Source: an uncultured Eubacteriales bacterium (lineage in GTDB: Bacteria; Bacillota; Clostridia; Oscillospirales; Acutalibacteraceae). From it: a DNA stretch of 64,000 nt. Positions 1-7,532 of this stretch are shown here, in pieces (the stretch's first letter is position 1; every line of letters begins with the position of its first letter). Below the pieces are notes generated by a model. That model was not told the origin of the DNA. It searched no databases and saw only the letters and a list, made by a program, of their open reading frames with translations. The position numbers and the translations under genes are program-made. Location: NCBI GenBank assembly GCA_934489895.1, contig CAKSST010000003.1:57921-121920 (forward strand), written 5' to 3'.

Positions 1-357
1 GGTAATCCTCATAGTTGTTCACCGCTGAGTGGAAAAAAATATATTCCTAAAAAAGGGTGGATGGTCGGTATAATACATACCCACCCTAATAGTGTGTCTT
101 TTTCAAAAGAAGACATGAAAACAACGAGAAAATCACATATACCTCTTTATGTTGTTACCCCAAAACTAGAAGTATTGATTTATCATGATACTAGAAAAGG
201 TTTTATGATTGACATAGTAAAATCTAATATTAAACTGCTTTCATTAACAAAAAGCCAAAAACGAAAGCTTACTAAAAAGTATAGTTCACAGTGGAAAGAA
301 CACATTAAAAAAGGTTGTGGTTTTGAATGTTCAAAAATGGAATGGCCTGCTTGGTAA
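1..357 (+). CDS. Rhs-type C-terminal JAB metalloprotease toxin module (5' end outside window)
   Basis: The reading frame is open from the first base, so this is the 3' end of a longer gene. It carries HTHP followed five residues later by SKED, matching the JAMM/JAB metal-binding pattern (HxHP...SxxD). JAB-like domains are used as C-terminal toxin tips of Rhs and other polymorphic toxins; an Rhs body upstream is inferred, not seen. The tail is basic and lysine-rich. A small lipoprotein gene overlaps its end, as expected for an immunity partner. Alternatively it could be a free-standing JAB peptidase. Confidence 0.6.
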   Translation, partial: GNPHSCSPLSGKKYIPKKGWMVGIIHTHPNSVSFSKEDMKTTRKSHIPLYVVTPKLEVLIYHDTRKGFMIDIVKSNIKLLSLTKSQKRKLTKKYSSQWKEHIKKGCGFECSKMEWPAW

Positions 358-713
358 AAATATTAGAAAGAATATTAATGTCATTAATGTTAATAATGAT
401 GTTGTGTTCATGTAAAGAAAGGCGGGAAAATACATATATGTATGGCAAAACAGAAAGCGGCGAATATATATATAGTGGCATGGTTTCAAATAAAGAAACA
501 GCCAAAATGATAGCCGACAATTTTTTTGATAATGAATTACATAGCAATCGAGATGAGTATGGCTCAGTCGAAATAGAGTTTAAAGAAGAATATCAAACAT
601 GGGTTGTTACTTATTATTATGGCGATCCCGATGAGTATATACTTGGCGGAGATATTAGTATTGAAATATCAAAAAAAGATGGTAAAATAGTTTCTTATTG
701 TCTTGGAGAGTAA
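351..713 (+). CDS. small lipoprotein, probable immunity protein of the JAB toxin
   Basis: About 120 residues. The TTG at 351 gives a basic n-region (VKILER), a hydrophobic stretch and a lipobox-like LCSC; an ATG at 327 is possible but adds residues before the signal peptide. The mature part (KETAKMIADNF, WVVTYYYG, then ISIEISKKDGKIVSY) resembles the NTF2-like/YbbC-YhhH immunity fold seen beside polymorphic toxins. It overlaps the toxin module end by a few bases, supporting an immunity role. A membrane-anchored immunity protein would fit a toxin delivered from outside. The family assignment is tentative. Confidence 0.5.
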   Translation: MVKILERILMSLMLIMMLCSCKERRENTYMYGKTESGEYIYSGMVSNKETAKMIADNFFDNELHSNRDEYGSVEIEFKEEYQTWVVTYYYGDPDEYILGGDISIEISKKDGKIVSYCLGE

Positions 714-792
714 AACAGTAGACAAGGGCGGAGTCAGATAAAGACTTGCGACTGGACTGTATTATCTGCAAAGCCGATACTATGACCCTGAG

Positions 793-1365
793 ATGGGTAG
801 GTTTATTAATGCGGATGAGCCGGAGATGGCAATACTTGAGCATAATGTTTTGGGACACAATTTGTTTGCTTATTGTGGAAACAATCCGGTAAATTTAATT
901 GACGATTTTGGAAATTTAGCTATTCCTTGGCAAATCAAAGTTGGATTGGCTGCAGGTGTGGCGAGCGCTTTATGGGAAATGGGCAAATATATTTATATAA
1001 ACTGGCGCAAAAAGAAATTTTCATGGGAATATGTCAAAGGACTTGGCGCTGCTCTTGCACGCGGATTTATTCGCGGATTTGTAGTTGGATTGCTTTCAAC
1101 AATTCCTAAAGCGTGGATATACGGTCTTATTGGTGGGTGTTTTAACTTGATTTTCATGATAATTGAAGGAAAAGTTAGAAGTGCTGGTGCTGGAATTTCT
1201 GCTTTTATGAACGGTTGGACGAAGGGTGTTTTTACAAAAGCATTATCCCGATTATTTGCCGTTCTTTTTAAAGGCTGCAAGTGGAAATCCAACACCAAGG
1301 ATTTGATTAAATTTGCAACTTCTACGCTTACAAGTTATGGCATTTCTAGATTCTTTAAATGGTAA
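793..1365 (+). CDS. orphan Rhs-core fragment fused to a membrane-type toxin tip
   Basis: The frame is open from about 740 and reads LYYLQSRYYDPEMGRFINAD, then NLFAYCGNNPVN: the conserved Rhs repeat-associated core that immediately precedes toxin tips. A stop lies just upstream and no convincing ribosome site is present, so this is best read as a displaced (orphan) C-terminal module, normally silent until recombined onto a full Rhs gene. The roughly 150-residue tip is unusually hydrophobic and glycine-rich, with about three to four possible membrane segments, suggesting a pore-forming activity (inference). A membrane protein gene overlaps its end. Confidence 0.65.
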   Translation: MGRFINADEPEMAILEHNVLGHNLFAYCGNNPVNLIDDFGNLAIPWQIKVGLAAGVASALWEMGKYIYINWRKKKFSWEYVKGLGAALARGFIRGFVVGLLSTIPKAWIYGLIGGCFNLIFMIIEGKVRSAGAGISAFMNGWTKGVFTKALSRLFAVLFKGCKWKSNTKDLIKFATSTLTSYGISRFFKW

Positions 1366-1619
1366 AGGAACAGTTTATGATAGGGATATTTGTTGGATTT
1401 ATATATTTTATTTTTGTATGCATTTTAAACCGGTTAGTTTTAAGTAAATTGAAACATCCTAAATTTTGGATAATTCTATGTATGATTGGTTCCCTTATAT
1501 TAGGTTGTTTGTTCGTATTGCTTTACTCAAACCAAACCATAGAAGAATTAAATAAATGTATTTATATAACTGTTCCTTTAATACTTATTGACAAGCTTTT
1601 TGACAAACCGGATAGGTAA
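1359..1619 (+). CDS. small membrane protein, probable immunity partner of the orphan Rhs tip
   Basis: 86 residues with about three predicted membrane segments (IGIFVGFIYFIFVCIL, FWIILCMIGSLILGCLF, and a C-terminal hydrophobic stretch). The start codon overlaps the stop of the preceding Rhs-tip gene (ATGGTAA), the usual translational coupling of toxin and immunity genes. A multi-pass membrane immunity protein beside a hydrophobic toxin tip resembles the pairing seen for pore-forming toxins. I do not recognise a named family. Confidence 0.55.
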   Translation: MVKEQFMIGIFVGFIYFIFVCILNRLVLSKLKHPKFWIILCMIGSLILGCLFVLLYSNQTIEELNKCIYITVPLILIDKLFDKPDR

Positions 1620-1632
1620 TAAAGACAGGGCA

Positions 1633-1655
1633 ACACAGGGGACGGTTCTCTGTGT
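1633..1655 (+). repeat. imperfect palindromic repeat, copy 1
   Basis: Arms ACACAGGGGA and TTCTCTGTGT around CGG pair along 10 positions with G-T wobbles. Related palindromes lie at 3018-3039 and 15285-15307, all close to Rhs remnants or accessory genes. I recall similar accgtcccc/ggacggttctct motifs dispersed in Firmicutes genomes, often linked to REP-like elements, but cannot verify that here. Confidence 0.6.
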
Positions 1656-1699
1656 CGTGAAAAAATCCTGAATAAATCACTGAAAATCATCTAAAAAGG

Positions 1700-1726
1700 A
1701 GCGGTTGGCGAAAGCCGACCGCTTTT
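1700..1726 (+). terminator. intrinsic terminator after the Rhs modules
   Basis: A 10-bp stem AGCGGTTGGC / GCCGACCGCT (one G-T pair) closes on a GAAA tetraloop and runs into TTTT. Confidence 0.75.
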
Positions 1727-1747
1727 AAAATAATAAAAAATATTTTC

Positions 1748-1784
1748 AACTCTGACACTCGTTGTCAGGGTTGAATTGTACAGT
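1748..1784 (+). promoter_or_regulatory. hairpin-promoter element, copy 1 of 4
   Basis: Left arm AACTCTGACA (1748-1757), loop CTCGT, right arm TGTCAGGGTT (1763-1772), then 11 bases between TTGTCA and the -10-like TACAGT (1779-1784). The next gene starts 51 bases downstream. Arms, 5-nt loop and phase to the hexamer are shared with copies at 5716, 7112 and 12412. The palindrome fits an operator overlapping a promoter or a short RNA hairpin; which is not decidable by eye. Confidence 0.6.
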
Positions 1785-1834
1785 GTGGTTATAGCTACAA
1801 AAGAATTTTGAAGATAAAGGACTGAGTTTAATTT

Positions 1835-2950
1835 ATGATTTCTGTAGTAGATGAAATTAAAAGACTGAGAAGCGGTAAAATGAGAGTAGACTATAATAAT
1901 AACAACCGGTATTGCGCTGTGCTGGATGAAGATAACGGAAGCAAAACGGCATATTATTTTACTACACCTATTTATAATATAAAAACACGCAGAGCTATAG
2001 ATCTGCGCTTTTTAAAAACCGATACCGCAATAAATTTTTTCGGCAGTAACAGCATTGTTACAATAAACAATGATATTACCATGCAAAGTGACTGCGGTAG
2101 CTGCAGGGTGTTGATGCAAGAGCCTGTCACATATGTTTGTGAACGGAAGCTAAAATGCGGTAACAGTACTATGTATCCGACAACAAACGGGCTTATGTTC
2201 AGTACGGCAAGTGATAAAATCACCTTTGAAATTCAAACCGAAGCACCAATTTTTGATATAAGATATAACGAAAAATATTTTTCTGTGATGAGTGAAAAAT
2301 TTCGTCCGTTTATAACGGTGTCATGTATCGGCGCGGCCGATAGATCGGGTAATATTATCGCACCTGCAAAAATCAGTTATCGGAAATCAGAGGAAAGAAA
2401 GATAACAGCAACGGTTAGCGCATGTGATACACTTGCTGAAAAAATAATGTATGAAATAAATATGTATGAGCCTAAGCTAATTCAGGATACAACGGTAGAA
2501 AGCAATAATCCCACAGCAAACAACTCGTTCGGCAGTATGGCTTTTATAGGAAATACAAGGCAGTACGGAGAACAATGGCTGTATTCGCGTTTGGATCATT
2601 CGAAATTACCAGAGCTAATAGATCGAAGAGTTTTAAAAGCGGTTTTATATATTCCTCAATACAATTTGTCTAATATGCCGCTTGGGGTTTTTAAAGTGGC
2701 AGCACGGTTTTGCAGCTTTGGTTCAAATTGGAACAATAAAATTCCAGCTTCACAAAGCATTGCCACATCAGAGTCAAAGGACAGATATTTAAATATTGAT
2801 ATAACCAGATTTTTGTCTGATGATAGCGGCAGAATGGTCTACACAGACGGAATAATTGTAAAGCCGCAATTAAAAGAAGCGGATTTTTGCGCAATCGCTA
2901 CCGCTGACAGTTGTTACACGCCTCAGATTGTTGAGATAAATTATAGATAA
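1835..2950 (+). CDS. DNRLRE-like secreted or surface protein
   Basis: 371 residues, no obvious signal peptide or membrane segment. The C-terminal half resembles the DNRLRE surface-adhesion domain: paired structural phrases such as RRVLKAVLYIPQYN and YLNIDITRFLSD, then DGIIVKP. DNRLRE-like regions occur in the N-terminal part of WapA-type Rhs proteins and in carbohydrate-binding surface proteins. The N-terminal ~200 residues are beta-rich and unrecognised. It is the sole gene behind hairpin-promoter copy 1 and is followed by a strong hairpin. Nearby Rhs tips make a connection with toxin presentation plausible. The family call is moderate. Confidence 0.45.
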   Translation: MISVVDEIKRLRSGKMRVDYNNNNRYCAVLDEDNGSKTAYYFTTPIYNIKTRRAIDLRFLKTDTAINFFGSNSIVTINNDITMQSDCGSCRVLMQEPVTYVCERKLKCGNSTMYPTTNGLMFSTASDKITFEIQTEAPIFDIRYNEKYFSVMSEKFRPFITVSCIGAADRSGNIIAPAKISYRKSEERKITATVSACDTLAEKIMYEINMYEPKLIQDTTVESNNPTANNSFGSMAFIGNTRQYGEQWLYSRLDHSKLPELIDRRVLKAVLYIPQYNLSNMPLGVFKVAARFCSFGSNWNNKIPASQSIATSESKDRYLNIDITRFLSDDSGRMVYTDGIIVKPQLKEADFCAIATADSCYTPQIVEINYR

Positions 2951-2957
2951 AAATGTC

Positions 2958-2994
2958 TAATCATGACTACAGTCATAGCCTGTAGTCATGATTA
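2958..2994 (+). terminator. perfect 15-bp hairpin after the DNRLRE-like gene
   Basis: Arms TAATCATGACTACAG and CTGTAGTCATGATTA with a 7-nt loop, starting 7 bases after the stop codon. It lacks a clear T-run, so it may be a processing or stability hairpin, or a Rho-independent stop in both directions. Confidence 0.55.
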
Positions 2995-3580
2995 TCAAAA
3001 ACAAGGACAGTGCAAATGACAGGGGACGGTTCTCTTGTCTCCCTTGTCTCTGTACTCCATTTACGAATGATTGAGATTATAGCAATATTCAAATTAGTAA
3101 CACAGATGGTTGTTCAGTGTCCTTACGAACCAGTCCTTTTCCAGACAATCAGGTGCGCTTGCTTATGATTGTTTTTTTCGATCTGCGATGCGGCGAGTAA
3201 AGAGAAATTAATCTTCATTATAATATATATAAAAGTACGAATAATTTTTAAGCAGCTGAGTACATTGCAGAGGTTTTTGCATATAAGCGTGACAAGTAGC
3301 TTTAACGCTATTTGCCATGCTTTTTTATTATTTATTGATAGCTGGATGTGTTATTTTAAAGCAGACTTTGTTAAAATTTTTAACAAACTTTTGATAAAAA
3401 ACTACTTATTTAAAGATTTTTAATTTCAATTTACAAGATATGACAATATTGGCCATTTTATATTGCTACAATATTGATATACGACAAATTGCATACAAAA
3501 CGACTTAAAAACAAATAGAAAATACAAAATTGTTGAAATAAATATAGGAAATTACCGTAATTCTTCATCAAAGGAGGCGG
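2995..3580. other. gene-poor stretch with one palindromic repeat
   Basis: No open frame here has credible coding character: an 84-codon frame at 3169-3423 has no ribosome site and a composition typical of noncoding AT-rich DNA. It contains the repeat at 3018-3039. An A/T-rich region from 3430 leads into the next gene and probably carries its promoter, but I see no convincing -35/-10 pair. Confidence 0.5.
3018..3039 (+). repeat. imperfect palindromic repeat, copy 2
   Basis: GACAGGGGA, CGG, then TTCTCTTGTC: the same core (GGGGACGGTTCTCT) as the copy at 1633. The sequence then continues into a second CTTGTCTC, suggesting a partial internal duplication. Confidence 0.55.
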
Positions 3581-3616
3581 GTTGGCTTTGGGACAGCAGA
3601 AAGACGTTTAAAGCTT

Positions 3617-3940
3617 ATGAAGTTACTATGTCAACGCCGCCATGAAACAATTACTAACCTGTCTAAAGAATTTAATGTTTCCGCAAGAACTATTCAAAGA
3701 GATATTGATGAAATAAGCGATATGTTTCCGGTTTATGTTAAAACGGGCAGATACAATGGCGGAGTGTATGTGGTAGATGAATTCAGTTTTGAAAAAATGT
3801 ATATGGGTAATAATGAAATAGCATTGCTTGAAAAAGTAAGGGATGCTCATTACGGCGGCACAAAGCTTCATTTGAATTCGCAAGAAATAGATACTCTCAA
3901 TAAAATAATCATAAATTACAGCAAACCCATGGTTAATTAA
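3617..3940 (+). CDS. short HTH_11/DeoR-like transcriptional regulator, possibly frameshifted at its start
   Basis: 107 residues from ATG 3617. An N-terminal winged HTH (RRHETITNLSKEFNVSARTI, then QRDIDEISDMFPV) is followed by a GRYNGGVYV wing; there is no WYL or sugar-binding domain. A clear paralogue starts at 7174. Homology extends upstream of ATG 3617 in the same frame (GTAERRLKL, compare GTAERRNEI), but no start codon lies there. The strong ribosome site (AAAGGAGG, 3570-3577) and TTG 3582 are one base out of phase, so a one-base deletion may have broken the true start. It precedes the lysis genes. Confidence 0.7.
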   Translation: MKLLCQRRHETITNLSKEFNVSARTIQRDIDEISDMFPVYVKTGRYNGGVYVVDEFSFEKMYMGNNEIALLEKVRDAHYGGTKLHLNSQEIDTLNKIIINYSKPMVN

Positions 3941-4032
3941 ATTACATAAAAAATTTAATTAAGACAAATATTGTCAGATTTAAAATTTACAATGTAATCG
4001 CAGCTGCAAAAAATAACGAAAGGAGAGGCATT

Positions 4033-4326
4033 ATGAACGATGTCAATATTATTTTGGCAAATCATGAACAAAAAATTACCATGCTGGAAAAAGAAATTTC
4101 TGAGCTTAAAGCAGTTCAGGCAGAGATTCGTACTATGAACGAAACCTTAGTCACGCTTGCAACCGAGCTTAAGCATACGAACGAGCATCTGGCGCGCCAC
4201 GAAAAAAAAATCGACGAAATTGAAGCAGTACCGAAACTGCGTGTCCAGCAAATTATAACCGCAATAATTGCGGCATTGTCAGGCGGCGTTATTTCTGCGG
4301 TTATAGGACTGTTAATAAAGAGGTGA
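4033..4326 (+). CDS. XhlA-like holin-associated protein (coiled coil plus one membrane segment)
   Basis: 97 residues: a heptad-rich coiled coil over residues ~8-75 and a C-terminal membrane helix (IITAIIAALSGGVISAVIGL) ending in KR. This is the architecture of hemolysin XhlA-type proteins that sit beside phage holins. GGAGAGG ribosome site; the next gene overlaps or abuts. It is the first gene of a three-gene lysis cassette. Confidence 0.7.
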   Translation: MNDVNIILANHEQKITMLEKEISELKAVQAEIRTMNETLVTLATELKHTNEHLARHEKKIDEIEAVPKLRVQQIITAIIAALSGGVISAVIGLLIKR

Positions 4327-4331
4327 TAATA

Positions 4332-4619
4332 ATGGATTATAAAGATTATATTAAAACGGAATTATTAATTTTGATTCCGGTGCTTTATATTATCGGTATT
4401 GGGCTAAAAAAAAGTAAGATTCCCGATAAAAGTATTCCTATTATTATCGGAATAATTGGGATAGTGCTGTCTGGCGTTTGGGTGACGGCAACAAGTGATA
4501 TTTCAGGAATCAAGGATGTGGCTTACGTTGTGTTTACTTCGGTTACACAGGGCGTTCTTGCTGCGGGCGCAAGTGTTTATGCAAATCAACTCATTGTTCA
4601 GGCAAAAAAGGAGGAATGA
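4332..4619 (+). CDS. phage-type holin (Hol44-like)
   Basis: About 95 residues with three membrane segments (ELLILIPVLYIIGIGL; IIIGIIGIVLSGVWV; a small-residue-rich VTQGVLAAGASVYANQL) and a charged tail AKKEE. Size, topology and these phrases match small holins of the Hol44 type. ATG 4332 is preferred because GAGGTGA lies 6-8 bases before it; a GTG at 4323 would overlap the previous stop. It is expected to permeabilise the membrane and release the downstream amidase. Confidence 0.75.
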   Translation: MDYKDYIKTELLILIPVLYIIGIGLKKSKIPDKSIPIIIGIIGIVLSGVWVTATSDISGIKDVAYVVFTSVTQGVLAAGASVYANQLIVQAKKEE

Positions 4620-4621
4620 AA

Positions 4622-5701
4622 ATGGATATTATAAAAGCATACGCTATAAATAATTTGTGCTATAAAGAGGCGCAAAAAATGACGCCGAAAGGCATAGTAG
4701 TTCATTCAACAGGAGCAAATAATCCGTATTTGAAAAGATATGTTGATGAGCCGGAAAAAGTAGGTATTAATCGGTATGGGAATCATTGGAATACTGAAAA
4801 ACCCGGCGGTAAAAAAGTATGCGTTCACGCCTTTATCGGCTACGATAAGGACAAGAAAGTCATAATTGCAGAGATTCTTCCGCTTGATATTTGCTGTTGG
4901 GGTATCGGTAGCGGCAGTAAAGGGAGCTACAATAACAATCCGGCCTATATCCAGTTTGAAATCTGTGAGGACAAGCTTACTGATAAAGTTTACTATAAAC
5001 AAGCATTTACTGTTGCTGCAAAATACTGTGCTGAGCTTTGCCGTTCTTATGGTATCAGCATAGATAAAATTGTCGGACACTGTGAAGCACACCGTTTGGG
5101 GTATGGTAATAAACACTCTGATCCGGAGCATTGGATGAAAAACTTTGGCGAAACGATGGACGATTTCAGGAGGCAAGTTTCCGAGATTTTGAAAAGTAAG
5201 AATATAGATAAAGAGAAAAAACAAAAAACTGATTCAGAAAACAAGTCTATTGTAAAAGGCGATTTGGTTTCTATAGAAAACAATGCTACATATTATAACG
5301 GAAAGTCTGTGCCGGGTTGGGTGAAAAATCAAAATTGGTATGTTTGCAGCGACCCTATAGGCGACCGTGTGGTTATTGACAAGAATGAGAAAGGAACAAA
5401 TTCTATTTGCAGTCCTATCAGCAAAAAGTTCTTAACGGCAGTGAAAAAGGCTGATAGTACTGTTTATTCAGAGTCAGCGGTTAAGCTGGATGATAATAAG
5501 TGCCCGTATTTAATTAAGGTAACAAGCAATTACCTGAACATACGAAAGGGAGCGGGAACTAATAACGCTAAAGTCGGCTCGATAACCGATAAGGGAATTT
5601 ATACCGTTGTAGAGGAAAAGACGGGTGTTGGCGCAACTAAATGGGGAAAGCTGAAATCCGGTGCCGGCTGGATATCGCTTGACTACACAAAGAAAATTTA
5701 A
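4622..5701 (+). CDS. N-acetylmuramoyl-L-alanine amidase (endolysin) with C-terminal SH3-like domain
   Basis: About 359 residues. The N-terminal Amidase_2 domain has GIVVHSTGA (zinc His), a central NNNPAYIQFEICED, and VGHCEAHRLGYGNKHSDPEHW with the later zinc ligands. After a lysine-rich linker (~residues 195-215) there is a middle repeat and a final bacterial SH3 domain (VTSNYLNIRKGAGTNNAKVG ... WISLDY), expected to bind cell wall. No signal peptide, consistent with holin-dependent release. ATG 4622 is spaced correctly from AAGGAGGA; ATG 4616 is too close. It is followed directly by hairpin copy 2. Confidence 0.88.
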   Translation: MDIIKAYAINNLCYKEAQKMTPKGIVVHSTGANNPYLKRYVDEPEKVGINRYGNHWNTEKPGGKKVCVHAFIGYDKDKKVIIAEILPLDICCWGIGSGSKGSYNNNPAYIQFEICEDKLTDKVYYKQAFTVAAKYCAELCRSYGISIDKIVGHCEAHRLGYGNKHSDPEHWMKNFGETMDDFRRQVSEILKSKNIDKEKKQKTDSENKSIVKGDLVSIENNATYYNGKSVPGWVKNQNWYVCSDPIGDRVVIDKNEKGTNSICSPISKKFLTAVKKADSTVYSESAVKLDDNKCPYLIKVTSNYLNIRKGAGTNNAKVGSITDKGIYTVVEEKTGVGATKWGKLKSGAGWISLDYTKKI

Positions 5702-5715
5702 TAATATAATTTTCC

Positions 5716-5752
5716 AACCCTGACACGAAGTGTCAGGGTTGTTTTTTATACT
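5716..5752 (+). promoter_or_regulatory. hairpin-promoter element, copy 2 of 4
   Basis: Perfect arms AACCCTGACA / TGTCAGGGTT with loop CGAAG, followed by a T-run and TATACT at 5747-5752, exactly 11 bases after TGTCA. Here the hairpin plus T-run could also terminate the amidase transcript. The next gene starts 38 bases downstream. Confidence 0.65.
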
Positions 5753-5789
5753 ATGCTTGCAGTTGTAAAAAAGATAAGGAGCATCAAAA

Positions 5790-6860
5790 ATGCAATCAGT
5801 AATAATAACTATTGATCTGATTTTAAGTGTAATCTGTTTTAAATGTATTTATATTACTTTATATAAAACAGAAAGGAATATTGCAGTTGTAATAAGGAAA
5901 ATCATCCTGCCGGGAGCAGTGATTGGCGGTACATGCTCGTTAATTGTTTTTGAGTCTGTGACCGCCATGAACATAATGATTGGTGTACTTTCAGGTACAT
6001 TGACTGCAGAAATATTATCACTGTTTTTTGTTTCAGCTAAAATTATATTGAAAGACGAGAAAACATTTGCTTATTATGATGACAGGAGTCCGGCAAAGTA
6101 TTTCATTACCGGAGATAAGCATCGCAATTTTGAAAACGTAAAGGCATTTTGCAGAGATATGAATACAAGAAGAAAAGATGTTTTAATTATTTTAGGAGAT
6201 TCAGGATTTAATTATTATGATGATATACGTGATGATAAGCTGAAAAAAGAAGTTTCCGCTCTTAATATAACACTGTTATGCTTGCACGGAAATAAAGAAA
6301 ACAGACCGGAAAATGTGGGCACATACGGTATTAGAAGTTTTTGCGGAGGTAAGGTATATTACGAGCCTAAATATCCTAACATCTACTTTGCGATAGACGG
6401 TGAAATTTACACCTTTGAGGGCAAAAAGTATATGGTAGTAGGCGGTGCTCACAGTGTAGATAAAATGCATTGTCTTGAAACCGGAATGCCGTTTTGGGAG
6501 GATGAAATGCCGAGTGAAGAAATCAAGTATAAAGTGGAAGAAAGGCTTGAAGATGAAAATAACAGCATCTATGGAATGATGACACATACTTGCCCGATAG
6601 ATTTTCTTCCGACTGAGATGTTTAAGTCTACACGACAAAAAGCTGATATTAAGAAAAAACGAAGAAAGACAAAACCCAAAAAGACGTTTAAGCCTGATAT
6701 TGACAGATCAACTGAAGTGTGGCTCAGCAAGCTTGAGAAAAAAATTGATTATGAAATATGGTATTGCGGGCATTATCATATTGATAAACAGATAGACAAA
6801 GTTAATATGATGTGTGACGAAATCAGACCGCTTCATATGCATCTGTTCGACGGCGAGTAA
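5790..6860 (+). CDS. membrane-anchored calcineurin-like metallophosphoesterase
   Basis: 356 residues. The N-terminus has about three membrane segments (residues ~1-85). The soluble domain carries all metallophosphatase motifs in order: GDKH, GDSG, GNKEN, MTHTCP and GHYHID, so the dinuclear metal site looks complete. A basic KKKRRKTKPKK stretch lies before the last motif. The substrate is unknown; the fold cleaves phosphomono- or diesters. AAGGAG precedes the ATG. It is a single gene behind hairpin-promoter copy 2, ending ~250 bases before copy 3. Confidence 0.8.
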   Translation: MQSVIITIDLILSVICFKCIYITLYKTERNIAVVIRKIILPGAVIGGTCSLIVFESVTAMNIMIGVLSGTLTAEILSLFFVSAKIILKDEKTFAYYDDRSPAKYFITGDKHRNFENVKAFCRDMNTRRKDVLIILGDSGFNYYDDIRDDKLKKEVSALNITLLCLHGNKENRPENVGTYGIRSFCGGKVYYEPKYPNIYFAIDGEIYTFEGKKYMVVGGAHSVDKMHCLETGMPFWEDEMPSEEIKYKVEERLEDENNSIYGMMTHTCPIDFLPTEMFKSTRQKADIKKKRRKTKPKKTFKPDIDRSTEVWLSKLEKKIDYEIWYCGHYHIDKQIDKVNMMCDEIRPLHMHLFDGE

Positions 6861-7111
6861 TTGAGACGTTAACAGTCTGCTCAGCGAATGATAGCAAATT
6901 ATGAAATCATCTGCTATAGAATCAAATATTATGTGTAAAAAAGCCTAGAAAAGCTTTTTTACATTAGAATATCGTTATAAACATCTGTTTTGAAAATAAA
7001 ATGAATTCTAAATAGATAAGCTTAACTTGTTTAGATATAAAGAAAGGCCTGACAAACTTTTGTGTTTATTAACACATTTGTTTGTTAGGTCTTTTTTTGT
7101 TTTTTTATTTT
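6861..7111. other. intergenic region with two terminator-like hairpins
   Basis: A short hairpin (AAAAAAGC ... GCTTTTTT, about 6936-6960) is followed by a longer one at about 7042-7098, where AGGCCTGACAAAC pairs with GTTTGTTAGGTC and runs into TTTTTTT. No gene is evident. It separates the phosphoesterase from hairpin copy 3. Confidence 0.6.
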
Positions 7112-7148
7112 AACCCTGACAGTAGTTGTCAGGGTTGGGAGATAAACT
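7112..7148 (+). promoter_or_regulatory. hairpin-promoter element, copy 3 of 4
   Basis: Perfect arms AACCCTGACA / TGTCAGGGTT with loop GTAGT, then TAAACT (7143-7148) 11 bases after TGTCA. The HTH gene starts 26 bases downstream. It heads the biosynthetic operon. Confidence 0.62.
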
Positions 7149-7173
7149 GACAACAGACAAGGAGGTAAGCTAT

Positions 7174-7518
7174 ATGGGAACTGCCGAGCGAAGAAACGAA
7201 ATATTGCGTGTGCTGTGCCGTAGAAGACACGATACAATTAAAAATCTAAGCTTTGAGTTCGGCGTTTCCGAAAGAACAATTTTACGGGATATTGAAGCTT
7301 TGAGTATTACAGAGCCAATTTATACACAGTGCGGTCGGTACGGCGGCGGAGTATATATATCAGAGGATTATGTGATGAATCGCATGTATATGAAAGAAAA
7401 TGAGATAGCACTGTTACATAAATTGCTTAGGTTTTCTGAGAATAAATCAGTCTGTGATTTGACTGATGATGAAAGATTTTTGCTTAAAAAGATTATTTCG
7501 CATTATACAAAAATGTAG
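7174..7518 (+). CDS. short HTH_11/DeoR-like transcriptional regulator
   Basis: 114 residues from ATG 7174 with an ideal AAGGAGG site; longer in-frame starts lie inside the hairpin-promoter element. Winged HTH: RRRHDTIKNLSFEFGVSERT, then ILRDIEAL, and the wing CGRYGGGVYIS. No effector domain. It is a close paralogue of the gene at 3617. As first gene of the operon and immediately behind a palindromic element, it is a natural candidate for autoregulation, which is inference. Confidence 0.8.
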   Translation: MGTAERRNEILRVLCRRRHDTIKNLSFEFGVSERTILRDIEALSITEPIYTQCGRYGGGVYISEDYVMNRMYMKENEIALLHKLLRFSENKSVCDLTDDERFLLKKIISHYTKM

Positions 7519-7532
7519 AGAGGAAAGTATTT

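Noticed and set aside
3169..3423. 84-codon open frame in the gap after the DNRLRE-like gene
   Set aside because: No ribosome site, no homology-like motifs and low-complexity hydrophobic content typical of AT-rich noncoding DNA.
4706..5224. 172-codon minus-strand frame opposite the amidase
   Set aside because: The plus strand encodes a clear Amidase_2 domain with zinc ligands; the antisense frame has no ribosome site.
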